Assembly: GCA_023436245.1 (NCBI GenBank)
Contig: JAEZJZ010000017.1
Span: 1 to 64,000 of the forward strand
DNA length: 64,000 nucleotides
Reading direction: 5' to 3'
DNA from: Bacillota bacterium
Lineage (GTDB): Bacteria; Bacillota; UBA994; UBA5500
Below the pieces are notes generated by a model that made no database searches, was not told where the DNA came from, and saw only the letters and a program-made list of their open reading frames with translations. The translations under genes were made by a program, and so were the position numbers. Positions 6,463 to 15,290 of this stretch are shown in pieces; the first letter of the stretch is position 1; every line of letters begins with the position of its first letter.

Positions 6463-8499
6463 TTACTCTCTTACCCGCAATTGGTCGAACAGGAAGGTGA
6501 AGATGTCCGCTTGCTCGTCGATCAGCTTGCCGGTGGGTTTGCCCTGACCGTGCCCGGCTTTGCTTTCCACCCGTAGGTAGATCGGGTTGTCGCCGCCGGC
6601 GGCAGATTGCAGCGTGGCGGCGAACTTCTTGGAGTGCATCGGCACCACCCGGTCATCAGTCTCGGCGGTCATAATCATCACCGGCGGGTAGACGGTGCCA
6701 AACCTGACATTGTGCAGCGGCGAGTATTCGATCAGGAAGCGGAAGTGATCGGCGTTCTCTTCCGCATTGCCATACTCGCCGGTCCAGTAGCGCCCGGCGG
6801 TGAAGCGCTGGAAGCGCAGCATGTCAATCACCGGCACCCAGCAGATCACCGCGCCGAAGAGGTCCGGGCGCTGGGTCATGCAGGCTGCCGTCAACAGACC
6901 TCCGTTGCTGCGGCCCTGAATGGCAAGCTTCTCGGTTCTGGTGTAACCGCTTGCGATCAACCATTCAGCCGCCGCGATGAAGTCATCGAACACATTCTGT
7001 TTCTGCTCCAGCATGCCAGCCTGGTGCCATTCCTCGCCGAACTCGTTTCCACCCCTGAGGCCGGCCACCGCAAACACGCCTCCGTGCTCCAGCCAGACCA
7101 GCGTGGAGACAGAGAAGTTGGGCTTCTGCGCCAGGTTATAGCCACCGTAGCCGTAAAGCAGCGTGGGATTATTGCCATCCAGACGCAGATCGCGCCGGTG
7201 AGTGAGGAAGAGCGGCACCCGCGTGCCATCCTTGGAGGTGTAGAAGACCTGTTTTGTCTCGTAGCGCGAGGCGTCAAAGTCCACCTCCGGCGCCCAATGC
7301 CGGCAGAGCTCACGGCTGGCAAAGTCATAGCGGAAGACGGTGGTCGGGTAGAGATATGACGTGAAGCTGATGAACAGCTCGCGATCGCTGCGGCGCCCGG
7401 ATGTGCTCAAACTGCCCAGCGTCGGCAGTTCCACTTCCTGCTCCAGGCCTCCGTCCAGGCGATAGATGCAGAGCCGATGGTAGGCCGCGTGCAGGTAGGT
7501 GACCACAAAGCAGTCATTGACCAGCCTAATCTCATCGATCACATCATCTCCGCTCGCGATCAGCTCAGTCCAGTCCTCCTTGGCCGGCTGGGCGAGATCC
7601 AGCGCCATCACCCGCCCGTGCGGTGCCTGCCAGTTGGTGTGGATATAGAACCGGTCACCATCACTGCCGATCACGTGGTACATGGCATCATGCTCATCCA
7701 GCAGACGGATGAACGAGCCGCTAGAGTCCAGCTCACGATAGTAGACCCGGTTCTCGGGGTTCGTGCCCAGGCTGACATGCAGGATCAGATAGCGACCATC
7801 CTCGGTGACGTCAGCCCGGAAGCCGAGCTGTTTGTGGTCCGGACACTCGTAGACCAGTTCGTCCGCGCTCTGGTCGCTGCCCAAGCGGTGCAGGCAGACG
7901 CGGCTGAAATTTGACGAGTCCTCTGGAGGGACGCTGCCTGGCTCCGGAAAGCGCGTGTAGAAGAAGCCGCTGTCATCGGGCAGCCAAGCCATGCCTGTGA
8001 ACTTGCACCATTTGATCACCTCGGGCAGGTGTTCTCCGGTGGCCACGTTCAGGATCCTGATCTCCTGCCAGTCGCTGCCGCTCTGGGAGCATGAATAGGC
8101 CAGCAAGCGGCCGTCGTGACTGAAGGAGAGGTTAGTCAGGGCAACGGTGCCATCGTCGCTCAAACGGTTGGGGTCGAGCACCAGCACCGGCTCGCTGTCC
8201 TGTGTCTGCTGCCGGTAGAGCACCGCCTGGTTCTGCAGGCCATCGTTGCGGAAAACGTAGTAGTTGCCGCCGGCAGTGAGCGGCGCTGACTGTTTGGGGT
8301 AGTCCCAGAGCGCAGTAATCCGATCCTTGATCTCCTGCCTCACCGGTAGGCTGTAGAGGTAATCGAAGGTGCGCCTGTTCTGCTCAGCCACGAAGGCTTT
8401 GGTTTCTGGCAGTTCTGGGTCTTCCATCCAGCGGAAAGGGTCGGCAATCTTCACCCCGTGATAGTTGTCGACCACACTGTCCCGTCTCAAGGAAGTCAT
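6463..8499 (-). CDS. prolyl oligopeptidase (S9A)
   Basis: This 678-residue serine peptidase cuts short peptides after proline in the cytoplasm. The N-terminal part carries the family's YHGVKIADPFRWMED opening and a seven-bladed propeller; the C-terminal hydrolase has GRSNGGLL (Ser531), Asp in ETDDRVVPMHS and His in AGHGQGKPTGK. No signal peptide is present. The start at 8499 has GGAGG about 8 bases upstream; the ATG two codons earlier lies too close to that site. It is transcribed towards the sigma operon. It is one of three S9-family peptidases in this window, and the only S9A one. Confidence 0.95.
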   Translation of the reverse strand: MTSLRRDSVVDNYHGVKIADPFRWMEDPELPETKAFVAEQNRRTFDYLYSLPVRQEIKDRITALWDYPKQSAPLTAGGNYYVFRNDGLQNQAVLYRQQTQDSEPVLVLDPNRLSDDGTVALTNLSFSHDGRLLAYSCSQSGSDWQEIRILNVATGEHLPEVIKWCKFTGMAWLPDDSGFFYTRFPEPGSVPPEDSSNFSRVCLHRLGSDQSADELVYECPDHKQLGFRADVTEDGRYLILHVSLGTNPENRVYYRELDSSGSFIRLLDEHDAMYHVIGSDGDRFYIHTNWQAPHGRVMALDLAQPAKEDWTELIASGDDVIDEIRLVNDCFVVTYLHAAYHRLCIYRLDGGLEQEVELPTLGSLSTSGRRSDRELFISFTSYLYPTTVFRYDFASRELCRHWAPEVDFDASRYETKQVFYTSKDGTRVPLFLTHRRDLRLDGNNPTLLYGYGGYNLAQKPNFSVSTLVWLEHGGVFAVAGLRGGNEFGEEWHQAGMLEQKQNVFDDFIAAAEWLIASGYTRTEKLAIQGRSNGGLLTAACMTQRPDLFGAVICWVPVIDMLRFQRFTAGRYWTGEYGNAEENADHFRFLIEYSPLHNVRFGTVYPPVMIMTAETDDRVVPMHSKKFAATLQSAAGGDNPIYLRVESKAGHGQGKPTGKLIDEQADIFTFLFDQLRVRE

Positions 8500-8649
8500 G
8501 TACATTCCTCCTCATCATGGAAATCTGATCTAGTATTGCACAGCGGGCTCCCGATTTCCTGCGTCAGTTCATCCGGCTCAGGCGGCAGGAGCATGGATAT
8601 GAGATCTCGAATGTCTAGAGAGAGCAAAAAAAGTGGCAGGAGAACAAAG

Positions 8650-9393
8650 ATGGCACGAAGAGTGAAGCTGAGGGAGACCGACCTCTATTATCCGGTGCGC
8701 GACTTCCTCGAGCATCAGGGATACCTGGTGCGCAGCGAGGTGTTGGATTGTGACATCACCGCCACCAAGGGCGAAGAGCTACTGATCGTAGAACTGAAGC
8801 TCAGTCTGAATGCTACCTTGTTGGTGCAGGCGATCGAACGTCAACGGCTGACCGATCTGGTCTATGTTGCTCTGCCGAAGCCGTCAGTCCGGGAGTGGCG
8901 CAAACGCTGGAAGGGGTTGCAGCACCTGTTGCGCCGACTGGAGTTGGGATTGCTGCTCGTCTCCTCTACAGGCGGCGCTTTGCATGTGGAAGTGGCGTTT
9001 GACCCCGGACCCTATACGGAGCGCAAGAGCTCCCGCCGACTGCAGGCCGTGCTGCGGGAAATTGCCGGACGGACGGTGGAGCGTAATCGTGGGGGCAGCA
9101 GCAAGCAGCAGTTACTCACCGCTTACCGCGAACAGGCGCTGTACATATGCTGGTGGTTGGAACGGCTGGGCCCGAGTAGCCCCAGAGTCCTCCGCCGGAA
9201 CGGCACTTGCGACCAGACTCTGGCTATTCTCTATCGCAATCATTATGGTTGGTTCCTTCATCCCAAGAAGGGTGTATACGAACTGAGCGATCTTGGTCGG
9301 GAGGCGCTGCAGCAATACCCGGAGCTGACGTCACTATGGCTTGGCCAGTGCGAGGCTGCAAACGACAGTCAGGCTACTCCTAATCAGGAGTAA
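8650..9393 (+). CDS. DUF2161 PD-(D/E)XK nuclease-like protein
   Basis: The 247-residue protein has a restriction-endonuclease-like core near the N-terminus: CDITATKGEELLIVELK gives the Asp and the Glu-x-Lys of a PD-(D/E)XK site, followed by LLVQAIERQRLTDLVYVALP. These match DUF2161 (COG5482) putative phosphodiesterases. The C-terminal part, ending in YELSDLGREALQQYP, looks like a winged-helix DNA-binding region. The ATG at 8650 was chosen for AGGAG 7 bases upstream; in-frame starts at 8593, 8599 and 8611 would add a short basic leader. It lies 67 bases upstream of the McrB-like gene on the same strand, so it probably belongs to the same defence operon. Confidence 0.75.
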   Translation: MARRVKLRETDLYYPVRDFLEHQGYLVRSEVLDCDITATKGEELLIVELKLSLNATLLVQAIERQRLTDLVYVALPKPSVREWRKRWKGLQHLLRRLELGLLLVSSTGGALHVEVAFDPGPYTERKSSRRLQAVLREIAGRTVERNRGGSSKQQLLTAYREQALYICWWLERLGPSSPRVLRRNGTCDQTLAILYRNHYGWFLHPKKGVYELSDLGREALQQYPELTSLWLGQCEAANDSQATPNQE

Positions 9394-9460
9394 GGCTTTG
9401 ATCTGCTGAGTGGGAGAGTTGCGCAACCCGAGTACGCTGACAACAGGAAAGGTGGGGCTT

Positions 9461-11374
9461 ATGCTAACGACGGCACACTGTTTGGTAATCAAGGTAAACA
9501 ATCATGCAACGCGCTATGACGGAACGATCTGTCCTCATCCCGAGCGGCACGACTGCGGCGCCTCTGATTGGTTCCGCTCCAAGTACTGCGGCAGGGGAGT
9601 GACTGAGTGCTTCGACCATGCGCTCTTCTCGCCCGAGAACCCCGCGGTTCGCAAGCGTACAGATGAGGTAGATCGCGATAAGTTCTTCACTGAGGCAGCA
9701 AAGGCAGTGCAGAACGGCGAAAGCCCCATCTTCTTCTTCTACAACAACCCCGGCTGGGGCAAGTTCTACCTGGCCGGTCTCTATGTGGTCGACCAGATTC
9801 AGGTTGATGGTGGCGGCTTCAGCATCTATGACGAGAAGAAGGATTTCCGCGTCATCCCGAAGGACGGCTATGCCATTCGTTTCGCCGTGCCGGGCATCGA
9901 CAGCAGCATTGTCTGGGATGGGACCATGGGTAACAGCCCCTGGTGCCACCGCATGTTTCCGAGCGAAGTCACCTCCAGCCTGGAGAAAATCGTTGGCATG
10001 CATGAATCATTGCTGCAGCAACCGACACTGGAGCCGGCAGATCGAACAGAATGCGAGGCAGTGCTCGCCAAGCTGCGCCAGTTAGTGGATGACCTGACCA
10101 AGATTGAAGTTGAGGCCCAAGCGGGCGAACCGGTGACAGAGGACATGCTGCGACGGTTGAAGACTTCGGTCGAGCAGGGTGAACACCGCCTGAGTGGCAG
10201 AGCGCGGCCAGTTCGGCGCAGCCTGATGCCTACACCAGCGCATGAACAGAGCAGCCCCGAGACAGCGCTAACCCCACAGCCAGCGGACGTGGGCAGTAGG
10301 GTGGTCAGCCTCCCGCAGACCGATTGGCGCGACCCGGAGTTCGCGGAACAGGTGACAGCGACGGTGCAGCGGGTTAAGGATTACACGCAAGGGCAGGGCC
10401 TGTACTACAGTGACGACTTGATCCAGCGTTATCATCTCAGCCTATTGACCAAACCGTTCGTCATTCTGGCCGGTGTTTCCGGTGGCGGTAAGACCCAGTT
10501 GGCCATGAGCTACGCTAAGGCGACCGGCGGAGAACTGCTGGTTGTGCCGGTGCGGCCTGACTGGACGGATAACCAAAGTCTGCTCGGTCACTACGATGTG
10601 CTCAACCGGCAGTTTGTGCCCACCCAGTTCACTCGCTTTCTGCACCGCGCGGCCGAGGACTACCGGCAGCACGGGCAGGAGGCCAAGGACTATTACGTGC
10701 TCCTAGATGAGATGAATTTGGCCAGGGTGGAGTACTACTTCTCAGACTTTCTCTCCACCATGGAGCTTCCGGAGGATCACCGCCGCATTTGGCTCTATGA
10801 CCAGCCGCAGGATGCATTCGCTCAGAATGACTTCCCGCAATCAATCGAGTTGTCGCCCAATTTCTTTGTCACCGGCACCGTGAATATCGATGAGACTACC
10901 CACTCGTTCAGCCCCAAGGTGCTGGACCGGGCCAATTTCATCCGCCTAAACGACATCAACTTGGATGAAATGCTGGCTCTCCTGGCTTCCTGGAAGCCGG
11001 CCATCCTGGTGAAAGAGGTAGCGGCCCTCTCAGTGCAGGTGCTGAAGGACATCAACACCATTCTGCGCGGCGCCAACCAGCAGTTTGGCTATCGCACTAC
11101 TCGCGAGATCATTCGCTGGGTCGATCTGGCCGTCGCCTCAGGAATGGACCCTTACCAAGCGCTAGATGTGCAGATTAGCCAGAAGATCCTGGTGAAGGTG
11201 CAGGGTTCTCAGAGCAACAGCCTGGAACGGGCCATGCTCAACTCCCTGTTCAACTACCTGCGGGCCAGCAAAGACCAGACTTCAGACGGCTCAGCCTTCC
11301 CTCGCTGTTTCTCGCGCCTGCAACAGATGTTGGAGACGATGAAGGAGGATGAATTCACCTTTGGCCAGCATTAG
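9461..11374 (+). CDS. McrB-like AAA+ ATPase with novel N-terminal domain
   Basis: The 637-residue protein has an N-terminal domain of about 200 residues, a charged linker (200-310) and a C-terminal AAA+ motor. Walker A is GVSGGGKT (residue 338 on), Walker B is YVLLDEMNLA (Asp416, Glu417), and GTVNIDETTHSFSPKVLDRANF provides sensor and arginine elements, as in McrB-type NTPases. The N-terminal domain has several Cys and His (CPHPERHDC, KYC, TEC) and a WDGTMGNSPWCHRMFP stretch; I do not recognise it. In McrBC-type systems that position holds the domain that senses modified or foreign DNA. The end overlaps the DUF2357 gene by 26 bases. The start has AGGAAAGGTGGGG upstream; a GTG at 9410 is a longer option. 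Confidence 0.82.
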   Translation: MLTTAHCLVIKVNNHATRYDGTICPHPERHDCGASDWFRSKYCGRGVTECFDHALFSPENPAVRKRTDEVDRDKFFTEAAKAVQNGESPIFFFYNNPGWGKFYLAGLYVVDQIQVDGGGFSIYDEKKDFRVIPKDGYAIRFAVPGIDSSIVWDGTMGNSPWCHRMFPSEVTSSLEKIVGMHESLLQQPTLEPADRTECEAVLAKLRQLVDDLTKIEVEAQAGEPVTEDMLRRLKTSVEQGEHRLSGRARPVRRSLMPTPAHEQSSPETALTPQPADVGSRVVSLPQTDWRDPEFAEQVTATVQRVKDYTQGQGLYYSDDLIQRYHLSLLTKPFVILAGVSGGGKTQLAMSYAKATGGELLVVPVRPDWTDNQSLLGHYDVLNRQFVPTQFTRFLHRAAEDYRQHGQEAKDYYVLLDEMNLARVEYYFSDFLSTMELPEDHRRIWLYDQPQDAFAQNDFPQSIELSPNFFVTGTVNIDETTHSFSPKVLDRANFIRLNDINLDEMLALLASWKPAILVKEVAALSVQVLKDINTILRGANQQFGYRTTREIIRWVDLAVASGMDPYQALDVQISQKILVKVQGSQSNSLERAMLNSLFNYLRASKDQTSDGSAFPRCFSRLQQMLETMKEDEFTFGQH

Positions 11375-13136
11375 TCGAGATCGTACCCGCAGCGAAATCG
11401 AGGCGCTGGATGAGGTGCGTCTGCGGCTGGGATCGGATATTCTTCCTCTCCGGACCGATGAAGCTGCCCGTGAGCAGATCGAACTTGACTGGCAGGATAT
11501 CGGGAAGCTCAATCTGGAGTATCCTGCGGGCCGGCTTGACGCAGGGCGCCTCTCTCTGGTGATCGATTATGACGTGCACTTGACCGGCATTCCGCTCCGC
11601 TTCTACAGCCCCGAACCGGGCCGGCTAGTGGTGGAGGATCAGTGGTTACGGCAGTTGGCCGGGCAACGCTTCGTTGGCGAATCGAGTCTGGTGCTGACCT
11701 ATAAACAGCAGCCGGTGGGAGGAAGGGTGCTGCCCTTCCGCTTTCGCGTGGACGCCATCATTGTGCAGCAGTGGGATTGGATTAGGCGGGAACTACAGCA
11801 GGAAAATGAAATGGTATTGGATTTCTATGGCCTGGCACGCGAACACGTTGCCTGGCAAAGCGAGTCCACCAGCGACCTGCCGTCGGACAATGAGCGCTTT
11901 GCCCTGCTCTCCTGGCTGTTCGGCAAGCTGCAGCCACTGTTGCGTCTGTTGTCGGTTCGCCCGACCGAGAACCTTGCGGCAATGGAACGGCTTGAGCCAA
12001 TCGCTCAGGCAAGACAGATATATTACCCGGGGTTTGCCAGGGTCCCGTCTGAACGGCTGGAGTGGCGTCATCGCGCGTACAGCAACCAGATTGTGCCGGC
12101 CACAGTTCCGGTACGACAGATCATCATCAATTGTGACACAGTGGAGAATCGCTATTTGCGGGCGTTCCTGCGTAGGTTGCTCAGAGAGGCCCGGGATCTG
12201 TACAACGCACTCACCCTGGAGTATCAGCGGCTGAGCGCTGAGCGGCAGGAGCTGCGAGCGGAATGGGGAGAGATGACCGACTTCCAGTTGCTACGTACTC
12301 GTTCGGCCTGCCGTCTGCTGCTGGATATCCGCGACACTCTGGTTGGTTACCTGACTGACGGCTTCCTGGCAGAAGTCGGCGACTCCGAAGTCGTGGCCAC
12401 ATCCCACGTGATGCGCCTGCATCCGCTGTACCGACAGGTCTGGAGCTTGGCCCACGAACTGGAGCGCGGGCTGGTGATCAGTCAGTCGTTGATTCCAGTG
12501 CAGGGTCTGTCGCTCCGCACGCGCAGCATCAACAGCCTCTATGAAATCTGGGTGGTCCTGGTCATCCTGCGCAACTTGGAGGCGCTCGGCTTCGAGCCTG
12601 TCGCTGAAAACGGCAAAGGGCTGGCTAAGGCAGGGTTCAATCGAGCATTGCGACCGGGGGCTGCGCTTGAGCTTCGTCACCCCCAGGGTGTCAGGCTGGT
12701 CGCTCGGTACTCATACAGTTACCCGGCGCTCGCTCAGAGCGGTAACTTGGTGGGGGTTGCCCCGGCCATGATCAACGGCCAGAGTGAGATGAAGAACCAG
12801 CCGGACTTGGCCTTGGAGTTCTATCTTCCAGGAGAGCAGATTCCGCGCATGGTCACCGTCGACGCCACCTACAGCCAAAACCCAGTGATTCTCTCTCGCA
12901 AGGGTATCTATGCCAGCACCATCCGCAGTCGCGAATGGCTGGGGCAACGCCCTGAAGAATGGGATTACCCGGTAGAGGAGGCGTGGGCCGCTTACCCTGC
13001 GACCCACATCACTCCGGAGAAAGAGGTGCGCCGGATGCATACCGGCGAGTTCGGCCTCATTCCCGGCGACCAGGCGGAGGCCCGCGTGTTCACTTGGCTG
13101 CAGGGCATCCTGCGCCGACTGAACCTGTCGGTTTAG
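11349..13136 (+). CDS. DUF2357 McrC-like protein with altered nuclease motif
   Basis: The 595-residue protein matches DUF2357-type McrC-like partners of McrB ATPases: an N-terminal beta-rich adaptor, the conserved CDTVENRYLRAFLRRLL segment near residue 262, a helical middle, and a C-terminal PD-(D/E)XK-type fold. The nuclease signature appears as NQPDLALEF (Asp486) and then VTVDATY (Asp505). The family normally reads DAK here, so the catalytic lysine is replaced by threonine (Thr507). Either cutting is lost, another lysine substitutes, or the neighbouring DUF2161 protein supplies the nuclease. The ATG at 11349 abuts AAGGAGG with almost no spacing, so a TTG at 11361 may be used. Confidence 0.8.
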   Translation: MNSPLASISRDRTRSEIEALDEVRLRLGSDILPLRTDEAAREQIELDWQDIGKLNLEYPAGRLDAGRLSLVIDYDVHLTGIPLRFYSPEPGRLVVEDQWLRQLAGQRFVGESSLVLTYKQQPVGGRVLPFRFRVDAIIVQQWDWIRRELQQENEMVLDFYGLAREHVAWQSESTSDLPSDNERFALLSWLFGKLQPLLRLLSVRPTENLAAMERLEPIAQARQIYYPGFARVPSERLEWRHRAYSNQIVPATVPVRQIIINCDTVENRYLRAFLRRLLREARDLYNALTLEYQRLSAERQELRAEWGEMTDFQLLRTRSACRLLLDIRDTLVGYLTDGFLAEVGDSEVVATSHVMRLHPLYRQVWSLAHELERGLVISQSLIPVQGLSLRTRSINSLYEIWVVLVILRNLEALGFEPVAENGKGLAKAGFNRALRPGAALELRHPQGVRLVARYSYSYPALAQSGNLVGVAPAMINGQSEMKNQPDLALEFYLPGEQIPRMVTVDATYSQNPVILSRKGIYASTIRSREWLGQRPEEWDYPVEEAWAAYPATHITPEKEVRRMHTGEFGLIPGDQAEARVFTWLQGILRRLNLSV

Positions 13137-13147
13137 GAAGATGACAT

Positions 13148-13183
13148 GGCCCCCACACCTGCTCAGCGGCAGGTGTGGGGGCC
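13148..13183. terminator. strong hairpin after the McrBC-like operon
   Basis: GGCCCCCACACCTG pairs perfectly with CAGGTGTGGGGGCC and is followed by GTTTG. It lies between convergent genes. Confidence 0.8.
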
Positions 13184-13195
13184 GTTTGCATGCTC

Positions 13196-13222
13196 GTAGG
13201 GGCCGCATGCATGCGGCCCGGC
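13196..13222. repeat. CATGCATG palindrome, copy 2
   Basis: GTAGGGGCCGCATG is mirrored by CATGCGGCCCGGC. The arms read GGCCGC/GCGGCC here, against GTCGC/GCGAC in copy 1: compensatory change. It stands alone, not in a pair. Confidence 0.85.
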
Positions 13223-13267
13223 AGCGTACGGTTCGTCTGACAGCGGGGACCGGCAGCGGCCCGGCGA

Positions 13268-13844
13268 TCACAGTAGGCTGAGAGTAGTCCTCAGTGCGAC
13301 CAGCCGCTTGTTCAGGCGCTGTGAGTTGATTGCCCCGGACTCCTGCATCTGCAGCAGTGGACCTACCACGCGAAATAGGCTAGCCTTGAGCAGGTAGAGC
13401 AGCAGTAGCTCCAAGTTGGCTTCTGCCGCTGCCGCATCCTGGTAATAGACAAGCAACGCGGACTGAATGCCGCCGAGGCTCGCATCAGCGTCCGGATAGA
13501 ATCTCGTCCAGTAGAGGAACTGCGCCAGCGAGTAGAGTTCGTGTTCATGATCCGGGGTGAAGTCGATCTCCCGGAATGAACTGAAAGAGGGTATATCCAT
13601 CATGGGTGATCAGTTGGCCGTCTCTGGCCCGAATCACCTTTGCCTGGAGATACCCTTTGTTGTTCAGCACCTGGGCTGCCCGCTCGATCACGGGCATGAA
13701 GTCCGCCCGACCGGCGGGCTTGAGCACATAGCTTGGGCCAGCGGTGGCCACCAGGTAACAATCTGCGCTGCCGCCTGGCAGCACGCGTATGTCGTGAATC
13801 TCACCCAGATCGAAGTTGCCGATCAGTACTTCGTGTGCTCTCAT
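13268..13844 (-). pseudogene. CotS/aminoglycoside-phosphotransferase-like kinase, internal deletion and frameshift
   Basis: Two overlapping frames carry the two ends of one kinase-fold protein. The upstream frame (13844 to 13545) begins MRAHEVLIGNFDLG with GGAGG upstream and holds the N-lobe: LPGGSADCYLVAT, then YVLKPAG (ATP-binding lysine), ending in TLFQFIPGDRLHPG. The downstream frame (about 13590 to 13268) has the C-terminal helices, from IDFTPDHEHELYSLAQFLYW onward. The catalytic loop (HGDxxxxN) and some 130 or more residues between are absent. The layout resembles CotS/YutH-like spore-coat kinases or APH enzymes, normally 320-350 residues. It should be inactive. The exact family is uncertain. 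Confidence 0.65.
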
Positions 13845-13994
13845 GCGAACCTCCCTGGCGTATTTGGCTATTGACATAGCCAGATCTATCATAGTGGGGT
13901 AAGGACTGGCAAACGATTCTTGTCTAGAAAGAGGAAAGCGCCCCTCAGGGACAGAATACAGTCAGACGGTTTTGCAGCAGGAAGGGGAACGTTG

Positions 13995-15290
13995 ATGCCA
14001 TCATTTCAGAGTCTGAGCACAGATCACGGTTTGGCTGTGTTCGTGCGGCCGACAACTCAGTTCAAAACTACAATCATCCAGTTGTTTATTGACCGCCCTT
14101 TTGCGGATGACTACAGCTTGTTTGCTGTTTTACCTCATGTGCTGAAGCGAGGCAGCATGGATTTTCCTGATTCGCTGTCGCTGGAACGCCGTTTTGACCA
14201 GCTTTACGGCGCGGGCTTCGACGTCAGCACCCATCGCCTGGGAGAACGCCATGTGGTGGAGTTTCGTCTCGAGGTAGCCGACCAGTTGTTCATCAGTGAG
14301 TCGGAGGATCTGCTCCATTCCGCGCTGCACACTCTAGCCGGAATAGTGCAAAGACCTCTGGTAGAGGACGGCGTCTTTTGTCGGGAATACGTGGCACAGG
14401 AAAAAGAGGCGCAGGTCAGAGCGATTCAGTCCATCTACAACGACAAGGCAGAGTATGCGCACATGCGCTGTTTGCAGGAGATGTTTGCTGGAGAGCCCTT
14501 CGCCCGCCTGGCGATCGGCGAGGTCGATCGGGTCGCCGCGATCACGCCCGCAAAGCTCTGGCGGTTGTATCAGCGGGTGCTGCGGTCAGCCAACTTCCAG
14601 GTGTTTGTCACCGGCAACGTCGGGGTGGAGCATGTTGCTACCTTGTGCTCGCAGGCATTTCCGCAGCCGCTTGGTCAGCAGCGCTCGGAGCCGATTGTGG
14701 CGAAGCTGCTGCAGCCGCGCCCCTCGCGCGAACTGCAGGAGGAACAACCGGTGGCGCAGGGCAAGCTGGTGCTAGCCTACCGTACCGGTATCGGACGGAA
14801 CGACCCGTTGTTTCTACCGCTGCTCATCTATAACGGTCTGCTCGGCGGGTACAGCCACTCCAAGCTGTTCCAGACGGTGCGCGAGCAGGCAAGCCTGGCC
14901 TATGATTGCAGTTCTGACCTGATTGTGACCAAGGGAGTACTCCTAGTTGAGGTGGGCATCTCTCGCGAGGCTCTGGGTGCGGCTCGCCAGATCATCGATC
15001 AGCAGATTCTGGAGTTGGCCGACGGCAGCTGGACCACTGACGAGTGGGGGAAGACATTGCTTGCCCTGCAAAACAGCCTGCGCGGTCTGGTCGATCGACC
15101 TGGCCGGCTGGCCCTGACCCATTTTGATCGCCTGATCCATGGTCAAGCGGAGACCGAGGAGCAGATCATTGACCGCTTGCAGACAGTCACCCGTGAGCAA
15201 GTGCTGACCGTTGCCCAGCGCGTGCAACTGGATACAGCCTTCTTCTTGCGGGGTACTTCGGAAGATGAGGAGAACGACACATGCAGTTGA
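13995..15290 (+). CDS. ymfF: M16-family protein YmfF (inactive subunit type)
   Basis: The 431-residue protein is an M16-type zinc-peptidase fold without the HxxEH zinc motif; the equivalent place reads HVLKRGSM. The second half has the LLGGYSHSKLFQTVREQASLAYDCSS stretch typical of M16 C-terminal domains. It overlaps the next gene, an M16 protein with intact HxxEH, by 10 bases. This non-catalytic plus catalytic pair matches ymfF-ymfH of bacilli, associated in annotation with EF-P aminopentanol modification. The ATG at 13995 follows GGAAGGGG; the frame extends upstream to 13920 without a ribosome site. Confidence 0.85.
   Translation: MPSFQSLSTDHGLAVFVRPTTQFKTTIIQLFIDRPFADDYSLFAVLPHVLKRGSMDFPDSLSLERRFDQLYGAGFDVSTHRLGERHVVEFRLEVADQLFISESEDLLHSALHTLAGIVQRPLVEDGVFCREYVAQEKEAQVRAIQSIYNDKAEYAHMRCLQEMFAGEPFARLAIGEVDRVAAITPAKLWRLYQRVLRSANFQVFVTGNVGVEHVATLCSQAFPQPLGQQRSEPIVAKLLQPRPSRELQEEQPVAQGKLVLAYRTGIGRNDPLFLPLLIYNGLLGGYSHSKLFQTVREQASLAYDCSSDLIVTKGVLLVEVGISREALGAARQIIDQQILELADGSWTTDEWGKTLLALQNSLRGLVDRPGRLALTHFDRLIHGQAETEEQIIDRLQTVTREQVLTVAQRVQLDTAFFLRGTSEDEENDTCS

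Noticed and set aside
6607..7359. 250-codon plus-strand frame
   Set aside because: Antisense of the prolyl oligopeptidase; no domain seen.
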